Part shown: one piece after another, positions 52,786 through 61,229 of the stretch
Position numbering within the stretch: position 1 is the stretch's first letter
Layout of the letters: each line of letters begins with the position of its first letter
Origin: Anaerolineae bacterium
GTDB taxonomy: Bacteria > Chloroflexota > Anaerolineae > UBA4142 > SHND01
NCBI GenBank assembly: GCA_020851635.1
Contig: JADZCJ010000144.1
Coordinates: 62,001-126,000, forward strand
Length of the DNA stretch: 64,000 nucleotides
Reading direction: 5' to 3'
The notes under the pieces: generated by a model
Database searches by the model: none
Told to the model about the DNA's origin: nothing
The model's input: only the letters and a program-made list of their open reading frames with translations
Made by a program: the position numbers and the translations under genes

Positions 52786-54161
52786 GGCAGGCGGGTCCGC
52801 GCGTCAGTTCAAACAAGACCGAGCGTTCACCCCGCGCAAGGACCTATTTCCGCGTTCCGGTGTATGTCCGAATCATCGGCGGATTGCTGATGTTGATCGT
52901 CATCGGGACGCTACTCTTGATGCTGCCCGCGGCGGGCGCCAAAGGCCCCCTGACCTTTCAACAGGCGCTCTTTACATCGGTATCGGCGCTCTGCGTGACC
53001 GGATTGAGCATTATCACACCCTCTGCCGATTTGACGTGGTTCGGGCAGTTGGTTCTGCTGTTCGAGATTCAGGTGGGCGGTGTGGGTTTCATGTTCATGG
53101 TCGTCCTGACGCTGCGCCTCTTGCGCCGCCGCGTAGGTCTGGTGGACCGGCTTGCGATTCGCGATTCACTTGGCTTGCCCGAACACGTCGCCTATGCGCC
53201 AATATTGCGACGGACGTTGATTGCCATCGCCATCATCGAGGGAGTGGGGACGCTCCTGCTGTGGCTCAATTGGCGGCACAATCTGGAAGGTTTACCGGCG
53301 CTGTGGTACGCGCTCTTTCATTCTGTCTCGGCGTTCTGCAACGCGGGCTTTGACTTGTTTACGGGACTGCCACAGTATCCCACCGGGCTGCCGCACGATC
53401 TCGGCACGTTGGCGATCATGGGCATCATCATCATGTTGGGAGGGTTGGGCTTTCCTGTGATGGCAGAAATGGCGCATTGGCGGCCTCACAAGCGGCTCAC
53501 CTTGCACTCGCGCCTCGGCATCGGCATCGCGTTGGTCCTTGTGCTGGTTGGCGCATCCGGACTGCTCATCAGCGAGCGTGGCTTGCTGGCACAAATAGAA
53601 AATCCGGCACAACGCGTAGTTTATGCGCTGTTTCAATCCATTTCGACGCGCTCGGCGGGATTCGCCCTCGGTGATTTGGACCAACTGACACCGGCGAGCC
53701 AATTCCTGATAATCGTCTTGATGTTTATCGGCAGCGGCGCAGCTTCGATGGGCGGCGGCATCACAACCGGAACACTGCTCGTCCTGCTCATTTCACTTTT
53801 GAGTTATGCGCGGGGGTATCCTGAACCGCGCGTCGAGGGGCGCACACTCCCGGCAGAACTGCCGCGACGTGCCGCCGCTGTCCTGACGGTTGCGGCAGCC
53901 AGCGTCATCGTCGCAACGTGGCTGCTGTTGATAACCGAAAACGGCACCCTTGACCAGGCATTGTTTGAGGTCGTCTCGGCTTTTTCAACGACGGGGTTGG
54001 CTCTATCGTTCACAACCGAGCTGAATCCGGTCGGACTGGTCATCATTATGGGAATGATGATCTGGGGACGTCTCGGCGCACTGACAATTGTTTTCGCGTT
54101 GGCGCGAACACAGCCCGCGCCGCCGATTCGTTATCCCGAAGAATCGTTGTTAATTGGGTAA
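52782..54161 (+). CDS. ktrB: Potassium uptake channel subunit KtrB/TrkH
   Basis: 459 residues, full length. Four M1-P-M2 repeats with filter-like loops: TSVSALCVTGLSIIT, FHSVSAFCNAGFDLFTGLP, FQSISTRSAGFALGDLD and FEVVSAFSTTGLALSFT. Each carries the single conserved Gly of the SKT family. The second loop matches the highly conserved SAFCNAGFD. The N-terminal 20 residues are basic and cytosolic. It works with KtrA to import K+ (Na+-dependent in several species). Confidence 0.94.
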   Translation: MRQAGPRVSSNKTERSPRARTYFRVPVYVRIIGGLLMLIVIGTLLLMLPAAGAKGPLTFQQALFTSVSALCVTGLSIITPSADLTWFGQLVLLFEIQVGGVGFMFMVVLTLRLLRRRVGLVDRLAIRDSLGLPEHVAYAPILRRTLIAIAIIEGVGTLLLWLNWRHNLEGLPALWYALFHSVSAFCNAGFDLFTGLPQYPTGLPHDLGTLAIMGIIIMLGGLGFPVMAEMAHWRPHKRLTLHSRLGIGIALVLVLVGASGLLISERGLLAQIENPAQRVVYALFQSISTRSAGFALGDLDQLTPASQFLIIVLMFIGSGAASMGGGITTGTLLVLLISLLSYARGYPEPRVEGRTLPAELPRRAAAVLTVAAASVIVATWLLLITENGTLDQALFEVVSAFSTTGLALSFTTELNPVGLVIIMGMMIWGRLGALTIVFALARTQPAPPIRYPEESLLIG

Positions 54162-54185
54162 AACCCTACAGGAGGAAAAAGGCAA

Positions 54186-54707
54186 ATGGGGAAAAATAAA
54201 CAACTGGTGCTTGCGTTCTTTGCCACAGAATCTGCGGCGGACAATGCGGTGAACGAACTCAAGAACTGGGACAAGGCAAGCAAGGAAATCAAGTTGGGGT
54301 CAATTGGCATTCTCGTCAAGGATGACAAGGGCAAAATCAAGACTCAAAAGCTGGGCGCGCGTCACACCGGCGCGGGAGTCGTGCTCGGTGCGGTCGCCGG
54401 CGTCTTGACGGGTGGTCTTTCGCTGCTCGGGGGCGCCGTGATTGGCGGGGTGCTCGGCACGCTGATGCACAAAGGTCTGGGCATGTCAAAAGAGGACCTC
54501 GCGCGCATTAGCGGCGAGCTGGATGGCGGCAAGGCCGCGGTTGGAGTCCTGGCGGATGATTCCGAAGCTGCCGCCGTGAGCGCCAAGCTGGCAGAATTGG
54601 GCGGCAAGCCGGAAACGCACGAGGTGACGGAAGAAGCAGTCCAACAAGCGGCCGCGGCTGTAGATGCGGCTTCGACAGACACCAACGCAGAGACACCTGC
54701 CGCTTGA
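54186..54707 (+). CDS. DUF1269-type membrane-insertion protein (plus-strand arm)
   Basis: 173 residues, CAGGAGGAAAAAGG ahead of the ATG. N-terminal ferredoxin-like strand/helix (QLVLAFFATESAADNAVNEL), then a Gly-rich hydrophobic hairpin (GAGVVLGAVAGVLTGGLSLL, GAVIGGVLGTLMHKGLG). The C-terminal strand-helix (LDGGKAAVGVLADDSEAAAV) is followed by an acidic Ala-rich tail. This is the plan of DUF1269 proteins such as the one encoded at 63166-63684, although the two are only distantly alike. Function is unknown. It is first in the plus-strand arm of the unusual cluster. Confidence 0.7.
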   Translation: MGKNKQLVLAFFATESAADNAVNELKNWDKASKEIKLGSIGILVKDDKGKIKTQKLGARHTGAGVVLGAVAGVLTGGLSLLGGAVIGGVLGTLMHKGLGMSKEDLARISGELDGGKAAVGVLADDSEAAAVSAKLAELGGKPETHEVTEEAVQQAAAAVDAASTDTNAETPAA

Positions 54708-54774
54708 AAACTCGGCTCGTGACGTCGCGGGCTGAAAAAAATACAGCACGTCTTGCCAAAAGGAGGCAAAAGAA

Positions 54775-55104
54775 ATGCGCAGTAGCAACGCAGGTTGTCT
54801 GAATGCTCTCATCAGCGGTTTTTCACGCATCGTGCTTTTGATGTTTTGGATTGCCCGTCCGGTCCAGTGGAATGCCGCGTTTGGGGACGCGTGGCTCTTG
54901 GCGTGTCTCGGCTTTCTCTTTTTGCCGTTCACGACCTTGATGTATCTCTTTTTGCAGCTCGCAACCCCCGGACCCATTCAGGGCTTGGACTGGTTGTGGC
55001 TGGGGCTGGCAGTGGTCTGCGATGTGGTCAGCACCGGCAGCGCCGCCTATACGAACCGCGACCGCATTCCGGCAGGCATGCCCGGCTCGGCACAGAATCC
55101 CTGA
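54775..55104 (+). CDS. Small membrane protein with three hydrophobic segments
   Basis: 109 residues, AAAGGAGGCAAAAG before the ATG. TM segments at about 12-27 (LISGFSRIVLLMFWI), 40-62 (WLLACLGFLFLPFTTLMYLF) and 73-88 (WLWLGLAVVCDVVS). It has RPVQWNAAF between TM1 and TM2, TPGPIQGLDW between TM2 and TM3, and a short polar C-terminus. Homologues of this type are common next to DUF1269 genes, but the function is unknown to me. Confidence 0.65.
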   Translation: MRSSNAGCLNALISGFSRIVLLMFWIARPVQWNAAFGDAWLLACLGFLFLPFTTLMYLFLQLATPGPIQGLDWLWLGLAVVCDVVSTGSAAYTNRDRIPAGMPGSAQNP

Positions 55105-55144
55105 GCAGCATTTACGCGCAACGCGCGCCAATGTTCTATTCCGC

Positions 55145-55190
55145 CCTGCCTCTCAATGCAATCCTGCATGCCAGACGCTGCAGAGGCAGG
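55145..55190 (+). other. Structured palindromic segment
   Basis: CCTGCCTCT pairs with AGAGGCAGG at the ends, and ATGCA/TGCAT forms an inner stem. It lies in the 322-bp gap 55105-55426, which also holds the terminator below; no gene is seen there. Confidence 0.4.
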
Positions 55191-55293
55191 CAGCACTGGA
55201 TTAGCCCGCAGCGTGGCGGGATAATCCTCATCCCATTCCTCAAGGCGCCGACAAAAGAAATCCATATTCTGTCGCGATGAGATGGGCAGTTCA

Positions 55294-55331
55294 CGAAATA
55301 GGGAGCGTTGGTCAAAACGCGCCCTATTTTG
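55294..55331 (+). terminator. Terminator-like hairpin before the glutamate-receptor gene
   Basis: AAATAGGG pairs with CCCTATTT, continued inward by GCG/CGC, and ends TTTT. Confidence 0.6.
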
Positions 55332-55416
55332 ATGCAGAGTGGTGGTTGTGTTGTGGAAGGCTTGAATCCGAGTTTGCTGTTTTTGTCCCGTTGCAGTAGA
55401 TTAGCGGATGATGGAT

Positions 55417-55422
55417 TATAAT
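55417..55422 (+). promoter_or_regulatory. -10 box just before the glutamate-receptor-like start
   Basis: TATAAT ends four bases before the ATG at 55427, too close for a leader. Either the message is leaderless or translation starts further inside. Confidence 0.4.
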
Positions 55423-55426
55423 AGCT

Positions 55427-56521
55427 ATGGTTAAACGTTTTGCGGTTTGGCTCGGACTGGGTCTGTTTGCGCTGCTGTTTGCCGTCACTGCGCTCCCGTT
55501 GCACGCATCTCCGTCCGCACAAGGGCAGCGCTTGCGGGTCGCGACACGTCAGACTCTGCCCTTTATCATCGGACAGGAGGGCGAGCCGGAGGGTTTTACT
55601 GCCGAATTGTGGGACGCACTGTCGCGTCGAATGAATATCGAGTCCGAGTGGGTCCACTACCAGACAGATGACGAGCTGATCCGGGCAGTGCGAGACGGTC
55701 AAGCCGATGTTGCCGTCGCCGCGCTTGCAATGACGCCCGAACGCGAACTTGCCGTTGATTTTTCAGCCGGCTATTTTGACTCGGGACTTCAGATTCTGGT
55801 CAAACCACAACCCACCCGCCCGATTCTGGATTTCCTGACCGGATTTTTTTCACCGGCGCTCTTGCAGTTTTTCTTTGTCGCATTCGTGATTGTGTTTGTG
55901 TTGGCGCACGTGCTCTGGCTTCATGAACGTCGCGAAAACCCTGCCTTTCAACGCGGCTATTTTCGAGGCATCGGCGAAGGGCTTTGGGGCGTCATATTGA
56001 TTTTTGCCACGGGCGAATTTGGCGACCGCGATCTGCCAGACGGCATCAAACGCTTGATCGTCGCCGCGATGTGGTTGATGGGCGTCGTCCTCATCGCGCA
56101 GTTTACCGCCACCGTGACCTCGGCGCTGACGGTCCAACAACTGACCTCGAACATCCGCGGACCGTCCGACTTGCCCGGCAAGACCATTGCGACTGCGCCA
56201 AATTCCTCGGCGGCACAATATTTGAACAATCTTGGTATACCATTTGTTCCCGTCAGCACTGCCGATCAAGCGTACGAAGCCATTATGACGGACCAGGTAC
56301 AGGCGATCGTCTATGATGCGCCAACACTCCAGTGGTGGGCGGCGACCAAAGGCAAAGGCACCGTCCAGGTTGTGGGACCCATCTTTCGCCCCCTCAAATA
56401 CGGCTTTGCCGTCAAAACCGGAAGCCCGCTGCGCAAGCAAATCAATCAGGCGCTGCTTGAAGTGTATGATAATGGAACATACGAAGATATCTACAACAAG
56501 TGGTTCAGTCTTGGTAATTGA
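55427..56521 (+). CDS. Prokaryotic ionotropic glutamate-receptor-like channel
   Basis: 364 residues. Signal peptide about 1-27, then the first half of a periplasmic-binding-protein fold (LRVATRQTLPFIIGQEGEPE, VRDGQADVAVAALAMTPERE, VDFSAGYFDSGLQILV). It is interrupted by a membrane unit: TM at about 147-166, a pore-loop region at about 182-200 (GLWGVILIFATGEFGD), and TM at about 208-232 (MWLMGVVLIAQFTATVTSAL). The binding fold then resumes (GPSDLPGKTIATAPNSSAAQ, FAVKTGSPLRKQINQALLEV). This S1-M1-P-M2-S2 order is that of GluR0. The P-loop FATGEFGD resembles a K+ filter TVGYGD, with changes. It is predicted to open a cation channel on binding an amino acid. Confidence 0.88.
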   Translation: MVKRFAVWLGLGLFALLFAVTALPLHASPSAQGQRLRVATRQTLPFIIGQEGEPEGFTAELWDALSRRMNIESEWVHYQTDDELIRAVRDGQADVAVAALAMTPERELAVDFSAGYFDSGLQILVKPQPTRPILDFLTGFFSPALLQFFFVAFVIVFVLAHVLWLHERRENPAFQRGYFRGIGEGLWGVILIFATGEFGDRDLPDGIKRLIVAAMWLMGVVLIAQFTATVTSALTVQQLTSNIRGPSDLPGKTIATAPNSSAAQYLNNLGIPFVPVSTADQAYEAIMTDQVQAIVYDAPTLQWWAATKGKGTVQVVGPIFRPLKYGFAVKTGSPLRKQINQALLEVYDNGTYEDIYNKWFSLGN

Positions 56522-56592
56522 AACAAGCAAAAAACCAAACAATTGGTCAACCGCTACGCGTTGACGATGAAAGCAAAGAGAGGAGAAATCTC

Positions 56593-57099
56593 ATGTTGGA
56601 TCTTCCATTGGAATATGCTCTGATTGAATTCAAGGGCAACAAATTCACAGGCAAGATTGTTCCGGAACTGCTGGAGCTTGCAAACCTGGGAATTGTTCGC
56701 TTTGTGGACATTGTCTTTATCCAAAAAGATAAAGACGGCACGGTGCGGACCGTCGAGCTGAATGACCTGGACCCCAAAGGGTACAAAGAATTTGTGCCGA
56801 TTGGCAAGCACGTGTCGAGCTTGTTCACGACAGAGGACCTTGAAATTGCGGCGAGCAAGTTGAAAAAGAATACAGCAGCAGTGCTGTTTTTGTGGGAGAA
56901 TCTGTGGGTGGCGAACCTCCGCAAGGCAATCAAACAGGCAGGCGGCACGCTGATTGAGCGCGCCCAGATCGCGCCCGAGGTTGTCAAACAAGTTGAAAAG
57001 GAGCTCGAGGCGGACCGGCGCAAACAAGCTGCCGCAAAAAAGCGTGCTGCCGCAAAAAAACCGTCCGCAAAAAAGAAAGCGGCAGCCAAGAAAAAGTGA
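56593..57099 (+). CDS. DUF6325-type protein with a Lys/Ala-rich tail
   Basis: 168 residues from ATG 56593 (GAGGAGAAATC). Residues 1-135 share the plan of 62570-62998: strand LPLEYALIEFKGNKFTGKIV, helix LLELANLGIVRFVDIVFIQK, EDLEIAASKLKKNTAAVLFL, WENLWVANLRKAIKQAGGTL. These are DUF6325 features (an E-x-x-W motif within a strand-helix). The last 33 residues are almost wholly Lys, Ala and Arg (AAAKKRAAAKKPSAKKKAAA), like histone H1 or bacterial HU tails, and could contact acidic surfaces. Function is unknown. Confidence 0.7.
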   Translation: MLDLPLEYALIEFKGNKFTGKIVPELLELANLGIVRFVDIVFIQKDKDGTVRTVELNDLDPKGYKEFVPIGKHVSSLFTTEDLEIAASKLKKNTAAVLFLWENLWVANLRKAIKQAGGTLIERAQIAPEVVKQVEKELEADRRKQAAAKKRAAAKKPSAKKKAAAKKK

Positions 57100-57182
57100 C
57101 TGCGAATCACTTGGACCTCAGATAGCTGACATTGAAAACAGAGCCGGACCATTGTCCGGACAAGCACGAGGAGGGTATTATT

Positions 57183-57893
57183 ATGCGTGGTAGACGAGGA
57201 CCGGGCGGGCCTGGTGGAGTGGGCGGTCCCGGTGGCATCGGCGGACCGGGGGGCGTGGGTGGTCCCGGAGGAGTTGATGTTGGACGGCGCGGTGGACCCG
57301 GATTGCTGGGCGCCGCAGCCGCCACAGCCGTAGTGGTTGGCACCGCATCGGCAGTCTCGGGCGCGGCGGCACAACCGCAAGCCGCCCCGGCGGCGGCAGC
57401 GGGAGGCGCGCAGCGTTACAAAATGACCGAGAAACTGGCGTCAATTGGCGACGATTTTTGGATCGAAAACGCCGCAGGCCAGCGCGTCTTTAAAGTGGAC
57501 GGCAAAGCGCTGCGGGTGCGCGACAATCTCAAAATTCGAGACGCACAAGGGAACGTTGTTGCGGAAATTCAGGAAAAAGCCGTGCGCGTCAAGGATACAA
57601 TGGACATTGAGCGCGGGGGCAGACCTGTCGCCACAGTCAAAAAAGCGCTGGTCACACCCTTGAGAGGTCGCTTTTCCGTGAATGTGCAGGGCGGCGCGGA
57701 CATGGACGTGGATGGAAACATTCTCGGGCACGAATTCAACATCACGCAAGGCGGACGTCAAATCGCCGAAATCTCGAAAAAGTGGTTCCACATTCGTGAC
57801 TCGTACGGCATCGAAATTCAGCCGGGGCAGGACGATGCGCTGATTCTGGCAGTCGCGGTTGTGATCGACCAGATGACAAGCGACATCGCCTGA
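57183..57893 (+). CDS. LURP-one-related (DUF567) protein with a collagen-like N-terminus
   Basis: 236 residues from ATG 57183 (GAGGAGGG upstream). Residues 1-35 are Gly/Pro-rich, with the pattern GGPGGVGGPGGIGGPGG; a hydrophobic Ala/Val stretch (about 37-70) could insert in a membrane. The C-terminal 165 residues have the tubby-like LOR pattern: YKMTEKLASIGDDFWIENAA, VFKVDGKALRVRDNLKIRDA, VRVKDTMDIERGG, NILGHEFNITQGG, KWFHIRDSYGIEI. LOR proteins have a barrel resembling phospholipid scramblases and may bind lipid. The Gly-rich segment is unusual for this family. Confidence 0.8.
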   Translation: MRGRRGPGGPGGVGGPGGIGGPGGVGGPGGVDVGRRGGPGLLGAAAATAVVVGTASAVSGAAAQPQAAPAAAAGGAQRYKMTEKLASIGDDFWIENAAGQRVFKVDGKALRVRDNLKIRDAQGNVVAEIQEKAVRVKDTMDIERGGRPVATVKKALVTPLRGRFSVNVQGGADMDVDGNILGHEFNITQGGRQIAEISKKWFHIRDSYGIEIQPGQDDALILAVAVVIDQMTSDIA

Positions 57894-58008
57894 AATCGGA
57901 AAATCACCCCCCCCTCTTTAGCCAAGCTATAAGCAGAAGGTGGGACCCTTGTATTGTGACGCGGTCAACCCGATGACAGGGAACGGTTGACTGCGCCTTG
58001 CCTTTACC

Positions 58009-58875
58009 ATGAAAACCAAAAATCAATTTATCGCTGTCGGATTCACCATCGTCATGCTCGGCGCGATCTTGTTTGTGGCAATCAATGCGCTTGCGCCATC
58101 GCTCGACCTCTCTCCCCTGCAGGCGCTGCAATCCGCAACCGCGACACCCGCGTCAACCGCGCCGCAGGGTGATGTTATACCCATCAAACCACTCACGGAA
58201 CTCAAATCACTCAGCGCGACCGTAAATCTCGGCGTCAACGGTCTCCTTGACGGAAAACGGACCCAGGGCGACCTGAAAGCCATCGTGACAACAAACGACG
58301 AGGACAAGAGCCAGATTTCGGTGAGCGGGAGTCTCTTGGGTCCCATCGCCGCCCAAATCGGCGGTTCACTGGTGGGTCTCTTTACCCCCAAACAGGCAGA
58401 CGTTTTCAAAGTGCCCCAGGGTACCTTTGTCAGCATCCCCGGATTTCTGCCGATTTGCATCAAGCCGAATGCGCCCGAGGCAACCGAGGCGCTTGAAGAG
58501 CTCTCCCCATCAGAGCTGATGACCATGTTGACAAACAACGATGTGGCGCGCGGCAAGTTTGTAGGCAATGAAACGCTCAACGGCGTTGCCGTCAAACACT
58601 ATGTCATAAATGGCGACGCGTTCCTTCAAGCCGCCCAAAAGAGCAGCAACGATAGAGTCAAGACCTTTGGCCAAGCGCTATGGTCGGCTGAGGATGCTGA
58701 CCTGTATATTGACGCGCAAGGCGGGCACGCCGTTGCATTTCGCGGCAGCTATAGCGGTGAATTCGAGCCGCTCAAATTCCAGGGTGATTTTGACGTGGCA
58801 ATTGATCTGACCTCTGTGAATCAGAACACGCCAATCAATCTGCCGTCGTCCTGCAACAACCCAATAACCCCATAA
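58009..58875 (+). CDS. Membrane-anchored protein of unknown function, possibly LolA/LppX-like
   Basis: 288 residues. A single TM at about 8-28 (FIAVGFTIVMLGAILFVAINAL) with a short cytosolic start. A Thr/Ala/Pro linker (about 40-55) leads to a beta-rich extracytoplasmic domain. It contains TVNLGVNGLLDGKRTQGDLK, GSLVGLFTPKQADVFKV and LYIDAQGGHAVAFRGSYSGE. The alternating strands are compatible with the LolA/LppX barrel seen in lipid carriers, but no motif proves it. No ribosome site is visible. A strong terminator follows. Confidence 0.6.
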   Translation: MKTKNQFIAVGFTIVMLGAILFVAINALAPSLDLSPLQALQSATATPASTAPQGDVIPIKPLTELKSLSATVNLGVNGLLDGKRTQGDLKAIVTTNDEDKSQISVSGSLLGPIAAQIGGSLVGLFTPKQADVFKVPQGTFVSIPGFLPICIKPNAPEATEALEELSPSELMTMLTNNDVARGKFVGNETLNGVAVKHYVINGDAFLQAAQKSSNDRVKTFGQALWSAEDADLYIDAQGGHAVAFRGSYSGEFEPLKFQGDFDVAIDLTSVNQNTPINLPSSCNNPITP

Positions 58876-58888
58876 GTTTGGTGATGTA

Positions 58889-58927
58889 AAGAACCGTCCG
58901 CAGCGGATGCTGCGGACGGTTCTTTTT
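58889..58927 (+). terminator. Terminator between convergent genes
   Basis: GAACCGTCCGCAGC pairs perfectly with GCTGCGGACGGTTC over a 4-nt loop, followed by five T. The opposite strand also has a short T run, so it may serve both the 58009 gene and the 58940 gene. Confidence 0.92.
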
Positions 58928-58939
58928 GGTCAGGTTGAA

Positions 58940-61027
58940 TCAAGGATTTGTCTGGGCAGGCGATTCGGACCGACCGGACAAGCCCTGTGCCTGGTCGCGC
59001 CAGCCACGCAATAGTCTGTAGAGACCCGTGGCATGCACGACCGGCGTGCCGTCGTACGGCAGTGTCGAGGGATAGAGGAGGAACGGACGGTTCTGCGGAC
59101 CGCCCAAGCCGCCATGATGGCTCACCTGATTCTCGAACCCGCACAATTCTTCAGTGACAGGGTCGAACCTGGTGTTGACAATGATGTCGGGGCAATCCAC
59201 AAAACTGCTTTCGCGCCGGATGTGCATGGCAGCATTTGGCGGATAAACGGCGAGCGGGTCTATATTCCCCTCACGCCTGTTCAGGTCCACAAAGTTGATT
59301 CCACCCTTGGTCATCACCATCGTTCCGTTGGTCTCGGATTTGACAATGATAAAGCCGACGCCGGGATGATTGATCAACCCGAGGATCAGGTCGGGGTGCG
59401 CGTCCTGAATCTGCTCGTATGTCAGACGCTGCTTGGAATCGGTAAAATAGATCAAACCGGTGCTGCCCGAGCCGAATACGACCACATTCGCCTTTTCCAG
59501 TTCCTGTTCTTCCGGTTCGCTCTCTTTGGCATCTCGTTCGGGACCCAGCGCCACCGCCCCATCTTTGGTCTTGCTCGCCAGCGCGCGCCTGACGACCTCT
59601 GCGCTGCGGGTATTATCCTGAGTGGACTCGCTCAAGACAGCATTCAGGTTATCCCAGGCCTCGTTCGTGTTGAGCGCCGCAAACACCTGCCCTTTTACCA
59701 GCCCTTTGACCAAATCCTCAAGCGAAATGCCGTATGCTGTTTTGAATGTAGGGCCAAGACTCTGTCCGTGGTCCGAAAGCACAAAGACATGATATGGGCG
59801 CGGCGCGTTGGGCAGCGCGCGTTCGATTCGCGCAAAGTAGCGGTCCGTCTCGTGCAAGGATTCGAACGCCTCGGGAGACGACATCCCCGCAAAATGGGCG
59901 AGGTCATCATAGCCCGCATAGAGGGCATAGATCGCTGGCACTCCGCGCAAAACGTCGCCGATGACGGTATAGGTCGTCAAATCCTGGAGCATGGGTCCCA
60001 TAAACGCGCGCAGGAATGCGTAGGCGGCGTTGCGCGAGCTCACAATATACTTGTCGTCTCTGGACCCGCGTTTGTGTCTGCCTCGCTGTCTTGCCGCTTC
60101 GAACCATTCTTTGATAACTTCGATGATAAAGCGCGTAATCAGGCGCGCAAGAATAAACGGGTTAAAGAGGTAGGTGTAAAAACCCGGACCGCGCCCGCGG
60201 TTGCGGTTCAAGGTCACGCTCATGGTAAAGAGCGATTCCGTCGCATCGCCGCTAAACATATTGCCGCGCGAAGCCCCGCCATCCGACAACAACCCCCTGC
60301 CCGTCGAAAGCCGCTTTTCAATTTCGACCGCATCTTTGGGATTTCCCGACATGATCATTTTGCCCGCGGCACGGTCCCACCAGCGATACGCGGGCACATT
60401 GTCATTGTTTCCCATCAAGATGCCCGTTTGCATTGCGCCCGTCTGCGAAGTAAAGTCCGTCTCCCATTGGAGCAGCTTGTGGTCGCCGCTGTCGAGCCAT
60501 TTCTTGAGCGTTGGCATGTGTCCTTCATCCAACGCGCGCCGCAAAATGTCTATGCTCAAGCCGTCAATTTCGAGAAACAAAAAACCCGGCACATCGGTCT
60601 TTTTGACATCGCCATACTTGGAAACCATCTTGCCGGTCACATTACGGTCAAAGTTCGAATCCTCGTCCAACACCAATATGCTCGCCAGGATCGCGTTGAC
60701 GACGGTCAGCCCAACGGCAATCCACAAGCCGGGCCAGAATCCGTCAATTTGCACGCCCGGAATGTAATTCCCAAAAAGGGTTACACCGATGCCTGTGAGG
60801 ACGAATGTCAGGACCGGAAAGAGAATTGCCGGCAAATGCGCAAAAAAGTTGATAAAGAGCCACCACACGATGCCCTGAATAATAGAGACGCCAATTACCA
60901 TAACGATGGCTGACGCAAAGGTCGTAATGGCAACTCCCGGCGCCAAGAGCGAAAGCAGAAACAGAACAATCGCGTCAACAATGACAACGGACAGGAATTG
61001 AATGATACGCGATCGCGACAATTTCAT
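58940..61027 (-). CDS. Membrane protein with a type I phosphodiesterase domain
   Basis: 695 residues from ATG 61027 (GGGGAACA before it). Residues 1-125 have four TM segments of the phage-holin-4/Mycobacteriophage-type superfamily (FLSVVIVDAIVLFLLSLLAP onward). A linker leads to an alkaline-phosphatase-fold domain: FLFLEIDGLSIDILRRALDE (metal Asp), TSQTGAMQTGILMGNN (Thr/Ser nucleophile region), LYAGYDDLAHFAG (Asp and His), VFVLSDHGQSLG (Asp-His) and NQVSHHGGLGG (final His). All two-metal-site residues seem present. By family it hydrolyses phosphodiesters or pyrophosphates. Which face of the membrane the domain is on is unclear. It is divergent in function from its neighbours but co-oriented with the minus arm. 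Confidence 0.85.
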   Translation of the reverse strand: MKLSRSRIIQFLSVVIVDAIVLFLLSLLAPGVAITTFASAIVMVIGVSIIQGIVWWLFINFFAHLPAILFPVLTFVLTGIGVTLFGNYIPGVQIDGFWPGLWIAVGLTVVNAILASILVLDEDSNFDRNVTGKMVSKYGDVKKTDVPGFLFLEIDGLSIDILRRALDEGHMPTLKKWLDSGDHKLLQWETDFTSQTGAMQTGILMGNNDNVPAYRWWDRAAGKMIMSGNPKDAVEIEKRLSTGRGLLSDGGASRGNMFSGDATESLFTMSVTLNRNRGRGPGFYTYLFNPFILARLITRFIIEVIKEWFEAARQRGRHKRGSRDDKYIVSSRNAAYAFLRAFMGPMLQDLTTYTVIGDVLRGVPAIYALYAGYDDLAHFAGMSSPEAFESLHETDRYFARIERALPNAPRPYHVFVLSDHGQSLGPTFKTAYGISLEDLVKGLVKGQVFAALNTNEAWDNLNAVLSESTQDNTRSAEVVRRALASKTKDGAVALGPERDAKESEPEEQELEKANVVVFGSGSTGLIYFTDSKQRLTYEQIQDAHPDLILGLINHPGVGFIIVKSETNGTMVMTKGGINFVDLNRREGNIDPLAVYPPNAAMHIRRESSFVDCPDIIVNTRFDPVTEELCGFENQVSHHGGLGGPQNRPFLLYPSTLPYDGTPVVHATGLYRLLRGWRDQAQGLSGRSESPAQTNP

Positions 61028-61079
61028 AATGTTCCCCGTTCCATCCAATCAATTTGGCAAAACTCGATTCCCTGAACAA

Positions 61080-61117
61080 CAAAGCGGTCCGGGCAATCGT
61101 GCAGCGCCCGGACCGCA
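61080..61117 (-). terminator. Terminator after the Ala/Gly-rich repeat gene
   Basis: GCGGTCCGGGC pairs with GCCCGGACCGC over an 11-nt loop, followed on the minus strand by TTTGTTG. It lies between that gene and the phosphodiesterase gene. The 200-bp gap holds otherwise only a small CCGGC/GCCGG stem at 61201-61212. Confidence 0.75.
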
Positions 61118-61229
61118 TCTAATGACACCTACAAAAGTCATGCTGCGCGCACCGCATGTCAGCCCTCCTGCCAAAAGCCATAAGCTTGTGCGATAACATG
61201 CCGGCAAGCCGGTGCACGCGCGCAAGACG

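Noticed and set aside
59033-60913. A 626-codon open frame antisense to the phosphodiesterase gene, and similar long frames at 1419-3170, 2842-4419 and 7865-9718
   Set aside because: They mirror well-supported genes on the other strand, have no ribosome sites or domain sequence, and follow the codon bias of the true gene in reverse.
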